NCBI GenBank assembly: GCA_944329545.1
Contig: CALVIK010000047.1
Location: forward strand, 1-5,966
Source: an uncultured Bacilli bacterium
GTDB lineage: Bacteria; Bacillota_I; Bacilli_A; RF39; UBA660
Length of the DNA: 5,966 nucleotides
Direction of reading: 5' to 3'
Below are positions 4,671 through 5,966 of the stretch, piece after piece; the stretch's first letter is position 1, and each line of letters starts with the position of its first letter. A program made the position numbers and the translations under genes. A model generated the notes under the pieces. It was not told where the DNA came from, ran no database searches, and saw nothing but the letters and a program-made list of their open reading frames with translations.

Positions 4671-5966
4671 TTAAGAAACAATAAGTTCAATACGATTATG
4701 ATAATTTGTATTAACTTTAACTTCATAACTTTTATTATTAATTGTCGCTTTAGCTTCATTTATCGAATTAAATATATCAACAATGTTACCATAATTTGTT
4801 TTACTTCCATTAGTGGTTTTAACAATAATCGCATAAGAACCCTTAGGTAACTGTGAAATATCAAATCCATTTTCATACCAAGCATATTTTTTAGATAACT
4901 TATCTAAAGTAGAAACATTATAACTAGCATTATCGGTAGCTCCAACATCAAAAATAAACCGTTCAAATGTTTCAATATTTTCCAAAACAATACTTCTACT
5001 TATATTATTTATATTAGAATAATCAAGCCCATAATCATATGAAGTCCCTTTAACATACATCTTATTATCTTTAAAGTATATATTATCATAATCATTTACC
5101 ATATTTCTATATGTTGGTGGCTCATCAGTTGTAATTAGGCCGTTATCTCTAATACTAAGTTCAACAGCTTGATTTTTAGCCTGAAGATCAACCCAAAAAG
5201 CATAACCACGACCATTATTTTCACTTCGATAATCAATACTTTGATTCATCATGTTAGCAAAAATAGTTTCAGTATAATAATTTTCAGTCTCGCTTCGCAT
5301 ATATAATTGATATTCACCCGCTGGAATTTCATTTAAATCAACCGTTCCCTTAAACCAAGCACCATTGTAATCATGTCCATTTTCTTCACCCAAATCATAA
5401 GGTGTATTATCAAGCCAACGATCCACATTGACATTATATCGTGCTTTATTAGATTTATTTTCTAATACTAATTCAAATTTAATGTCATCAGTATAACCAT
5501 TATCAACATTAAGTTGAATTAAATAACCACTTATTTCATACTGCCTGCTAGTTTCATTCCACTTGATACCATTTAAATAAAATTCACCTTCTGCCTCTTT
5601 AACAACCTTCTCAGCTACAGAAACAGTAATTTCTTTAGTTGTTTTTTTACCCGTTTTCTCAGTAACTTCATAAATAACTTTATAATCACCAATAGTATCG
5701 GTTTTAACTTCATTTTTAACAACTTCAATACTATCAGTTAAGTCACCATCTTCTTTGTCAGAAGCTGTAACACCTTCTTTAGGATTGAAATCACTATTTA
5801 AATAAATTGTTTTATCTACAGCATTAATTTCTGGTTTAGCGTTTTCAATTACCGTAATAGTAATAGTTTTAGTAACTTCTTTTCCTTCATCATTTTCTAC
5901 TTTATAAGTAATTTCATATTTACCCTTTTCACTAGTATCAACTTCACCAGTATAAGTTATCTTTTC
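4671..5966 (-). CDS. C-terminal part of a large surface or secreted protein with bacterial Ig-like domains (N-terminus beyond right edge)
   Basis: The minus-strand frame is open without a stop from the right edge to TAA at 4671-4673, giving 431 residues. A GTG at 5424-5426 (Val181) is internal and not the start, because coding sequence clearly continues upstream of it. Residues 1-41 are the end of one Ig-like domain. Residues 46-117 are a full Ig-like domain of the DUF5011 kind, with a central Gly-Val-Thr-Ala-Ser-Asp and Glu-Asp-Gly-Asp-Leu-Thr motif and a closing Gly-Asp-Tyr-x-Val-x-Tyr strand. Residues 128-275 and 294-431 are two related beta-rich modules. No LPxTG, C-terminal helix or repeat-type wall anchor is present, so attachment, if any, must come from the missing N-terminal part. 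The composition (Thr, Asn, Asp, Lys rich, no Cys seen) fits an extracellular protein. The likely role is adhesion or glycan handling; the ligand and any enzyme domain are unknown. Confidence 0.85.
   Translation of the reverse strand, partial: EKITYTGEVDTSEKGKYEITYKVENDEGKEVTKTITITVIENAKPEINAVDKTIYLNSDFNPKEGVTASDKEDGDLTDSIEVVKNEVKTDTIGDYKVIYEVTEKTGKKTTKEITVSVAEKVVKEAEGEFYLNGIKWNETSRQYEISGYLIQLNVDNGYTDDIKFELVLENKSNKARYNVNVDRWLDNTPYDLGEENGHDYNGAWFKGTVDLNEIPAGEYQLYMRSETENYYTETIFANMMNQSIDYRSENNGRGYAFWVDLQAKNQAVELSIRDNGLITTDEPPTYRNMVNDYDNIYFKDNKMYVKGTSYDYGLDYSNINNISRSIVLENIETFERFIFDVGATDNASYNVSTLDKLSKKYAWYENGFDISQLPKGSYAIIVKTTNGSKTNYGNIVDIFNSINEAKATINNKSYEVKVNTNYHNRIELIVS
4674..5585 (-). repeat. 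Two related beta-rich C-terminal modules
   Basis: Module A (5142-5585, residues 128-275) and module B (4674-5087, residues 294-431) share four landmarks in the same order: LVLENKS versus IVLENIE; VDLNEIPAGEYQLYMRS versus FDISQLPKGSYAIIVKT; YTETIF versus YGNIVD; and VELSIR versus IELIVS. The match is at protein level only. I do not recognise a named family with confidence, although the pattern recalls beta-sandwich modules found in wall-glycan and teichoic-acid-related proteins. Confidence 0.6.
5616..5831 (-). other. Bacterial Ig-like domain (DUF5011 type)
   Basis: Residues 46-117 of the partial protein start PEINA and end with KEITVSV. They carry the typical order Gly-Val-Thr-Ala-Ser-Asp, then Glu-Asp-Gly-Asp-Leu-Thr, then Gly-Asp-Tyr-x-Val-x-Tyr-x-Val. 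The preceding partial domain ends ITITV and has a matching KYEITYKV strand, so at least two such domains stand in tandem. These domains act as spacers or binding modules outside the cell. Confidence 0.75.

Noticed and set aside
5424..5426. GTG as a possible start of a 251-residue protein
   Set aside because: The frame continues upstream without a stop to the window edge and encodes a clear Ig-like domain, so this codon is an internal Val.

Overview
The window comes from a very AT-rich, low-GC Gram-positive bacterium, with GC content near 30% as judged by eye. Three features point to a Bacillota/Bacilli-type organism, possibly one of the uncultured AT-rich gut lineages near the Mollicutes. The Shine-Dalgarno sites are AGGAGG-like. 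The best promoters are canonical sigma-A boxes (one is exactly TTGACA-17-TATAAT). Every complete gene ends in TAA, Trp is encoded by TGG, and no reading frame needs TGA as a sense codon. The exact lineage is an inference. No rRNA, tRNA, CRISPR array or transposase is visible.

The layout has four protein genes. (1) Positions 1-1068, minus strand: the N-terminal 356 residues of a secreted protein made of tandem ricin-type beta-trefoil lectin domains; its C-terminus lies beyond the left edge. (2) Positions 1234-3285, plus strand, divergent from gene 1: a 683-residue membrane protein with a charged cytoplasmic N-terminus, three membrane segments, six PASTA-type repeats, a Ser/Gly/Asn linker and a cysteine-bounded C-terminal module, but no kinase domain. 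(3) Positions 3320-4513, minus strand, convergent with gene 2 and separated from it by a bidirectional terminator: an AAA-type ATPase of the ATP-binding protein/DUF4143 family. (4) Positions 4671-5966, minus strand: the C-terminal 431 residues of a large surface or secreted protein with bacterial Ig-like domains followed by two related beta-rich modules; its N-terminus lies beyond the right edge.

Three of the four genes encode proteins that act outside the membrane: a glycan-binding lectin, a probable peptidoglycan-sensing PASTA protein and an Ig-like surface protein. This looks like a cell-envelope or surface region, with an unrelated and often mobile type of ATPase gene between them. Genes 1 and 2 share a 165-bp divergent intergenic region that holds a good promoter for gene 1 and a perfect 9-bp inverted repeat in front of gene 2. 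The ATPase gene has its own consensus promoter, so it is probably an independent transcription unit.

I do not see a convincing new multi-gene system. The most interesting single items are the kinase-less, three-helix PASTA protein with its cysteine pairs, the dyad element in its upstream region, and the duplicated C-terminal modules of the right-hand surface protein.
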